Shown here: positions 55,806-56,141 of the stretch, one piece after another
Layout: each line of letters starts with the position of its first letter
How positions within the stretch are numbered: position 1 is the first letter of the stretch
DNA from: Acidobacteriota bacterium
GTDB lineage: Bacteria > Acidobacteriota > Blastocatellia > Chloracidobacteriales > JADJPF01
Assembly: GCA_016213785.1 (NCBI GenBank)
Contig: JACQZQ010000070.1
Coordinates: forward strand, 1 to 56,141
Direction of reading: 5' to 3'
DNA: 56,141 bases
The notes under the pieces: model-generated
The model's input: the letters and a program-made list of their open reading frames with translations, nothing else
The model's database searches: none
What the model was told of the DNA's origin: nothing
Position numbers and translations under genes: made by a program

Positions 55806-56046
55806 AATTAGTTGATTTTATTAGCAGTTTTAACTATTTTATCCTTTGAATCAAGATAACCAAATGCCAAAAATGGCAGATGCTCAAAATGCCAAAAGAG
55901 GCAAGAGTGCCAAAAATGGCAGAGATAAAAGAAAATTTATCTAAAATTAAAACAAGACTTAAACCCACAAGCAAACTATTTTCAATGACTAGGGCAAAGG
56001 TTTACTGAGAAATACTATAAAAATCACTTAAGGAACAAAAATTGCT
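55806..56046. other. Right-edge intergenic stretch with three short palindromes
   Basis: TGCCAAAAATGGCA occurs at 55865-55878 and 55908-55921, with a variant TGCCAAAAGAGGCA at 55890-55903. Each is a small hairpin or dyad operator, spaced 25 and 18 bases apart. They may be sites for a regulator of the small gene at 55718 or of the gene at the right edge. Two short frames of 26-30 basic codons overlap them but look accidental. Confidence 0.6.
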
Positions 56047-56141
56047 GTGAGCAAAAAGCATCTCAAACAAAGAATAACAAACTTTCCTAAGCAAAAAAAC
56101 AAAGCTATAATCCGAACTAAGTTTGCTGTTCTTAAGTTTAA
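56047..56141 (+). CDS. Possible start of a gene running off the right edge
   Basis: GTG 56047, with AAGGAA about 11 bases upstream, opens a lysine-rich frame (MSKKHLKQRITNFPKQ) that remains open for 31 codons to the window end. Nothing identifies the product. Given the A+T-rich context, chance openness is a real alternative. Confidence 0.25.
   Translation, partial: MSKKHLKQRITNFPKQKNKAIIRTKFAVLKF

Noticed and set aside
55865-55921. Sigma54 promoter (TGGCA-type elements)
   Set aside because: GG and GC elements are not at the required -24/-12 spacing, and the TGGCA words are explained by the palindromes.
55864-56015. Basic peptides of 26 and 30 codons over the palindromes
   Set aside because: Frames follow the repeated palindrome, with no ribosome site and no similarity.

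Overview
The window is A+T-rich, gene-dense bacterial DNA. It most resembles an Acidobacteriota-type genome. The case rests on three long TonB-dependent receptors with an N-terminal carboxypeptidase-regulatory-like domain (two of them Oar-like), a 1.5-kaa NHL/IPT protein, a CHRD-domain protein, and abundant PAS/GAF sensor kinases and Ser/Thr kinases. This assignment is inferred from gene families, not from a marker gene. I recognised no rRNA or tRNA.

Layout. (1) 1-9.3 kb: the start of a gene running off the left edge behind a clean promoter, an eroded nucleoside-deoxyribosyltransferase-like fragment, an Oar-like receptor, deoB, a receiver-like protein, a Ski2-like helicase lacking its ATP-binding half, and a glucose-6-phosphate dehydrogenase fused to a cyclic-nucleotide-binding domain. 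(2) 9.4-16.5 kb: a signalling block with a sigma54 response regulator, a large soluble hybrid histidine kinase, a divergent receiver-PilZ protein and a CHRD protein. (3) 17.3-26.3 kb: a TonB receptor, a mini-TonB and a chemoreceptor in one probable operon, then a kinase-FHA protein and a second chemoreceptor. (4) 26.5-37.1 kb: a catabolic run with an SDR dehydrogenase, RidA, enoyl-CoA hydratase, acyl-CoA dehydrogenase, an Oar-like receptor, a kynureninase-like enzyme, a sensor kinase and tryptophan 2,3-dioxygenase. Together these suggest tryptophan breakdown through kynurenine and anthranilate, possibly through a CoA-thioester route. (5) 37.5-40.8 kb: a CRISPR array of 34 repeat units and 33 spacers with a solitary cas6. 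No adaptation or effector genes are visible. (6) 41-50.2 kb: exported beta-propeller, zinc-ribbon, von Willebrand A and NHL-repeat proteins. (7) 50.3-56.1 kb: Uma2-like nuclease, PcrA/UvrD helicase, RlmI-type methyltransferase, an unknown exported protein and a small peptide gene.

The most distinctive part is the CRISPR-cas6 junction. The last repeat keeps its first 30 bases and has diverged in its last 6. The cas6 ATG falls exactly at base 37, where the next spacer would start. The Shine-Dalgarno of cas6 (GAGGA) is supplied by the repeat itself, just upstream of the place where Cas6 is expected to cut. Cas6 could therefore destroy the ribosome-binding site of its own message. The spacers are also pyrimidine-rich on the transcribed strand, as expected if crRNAs are mostly antisense to target mRNAs. 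That points to an RNA-targeting (type III-like) partner encoded elsewhere.
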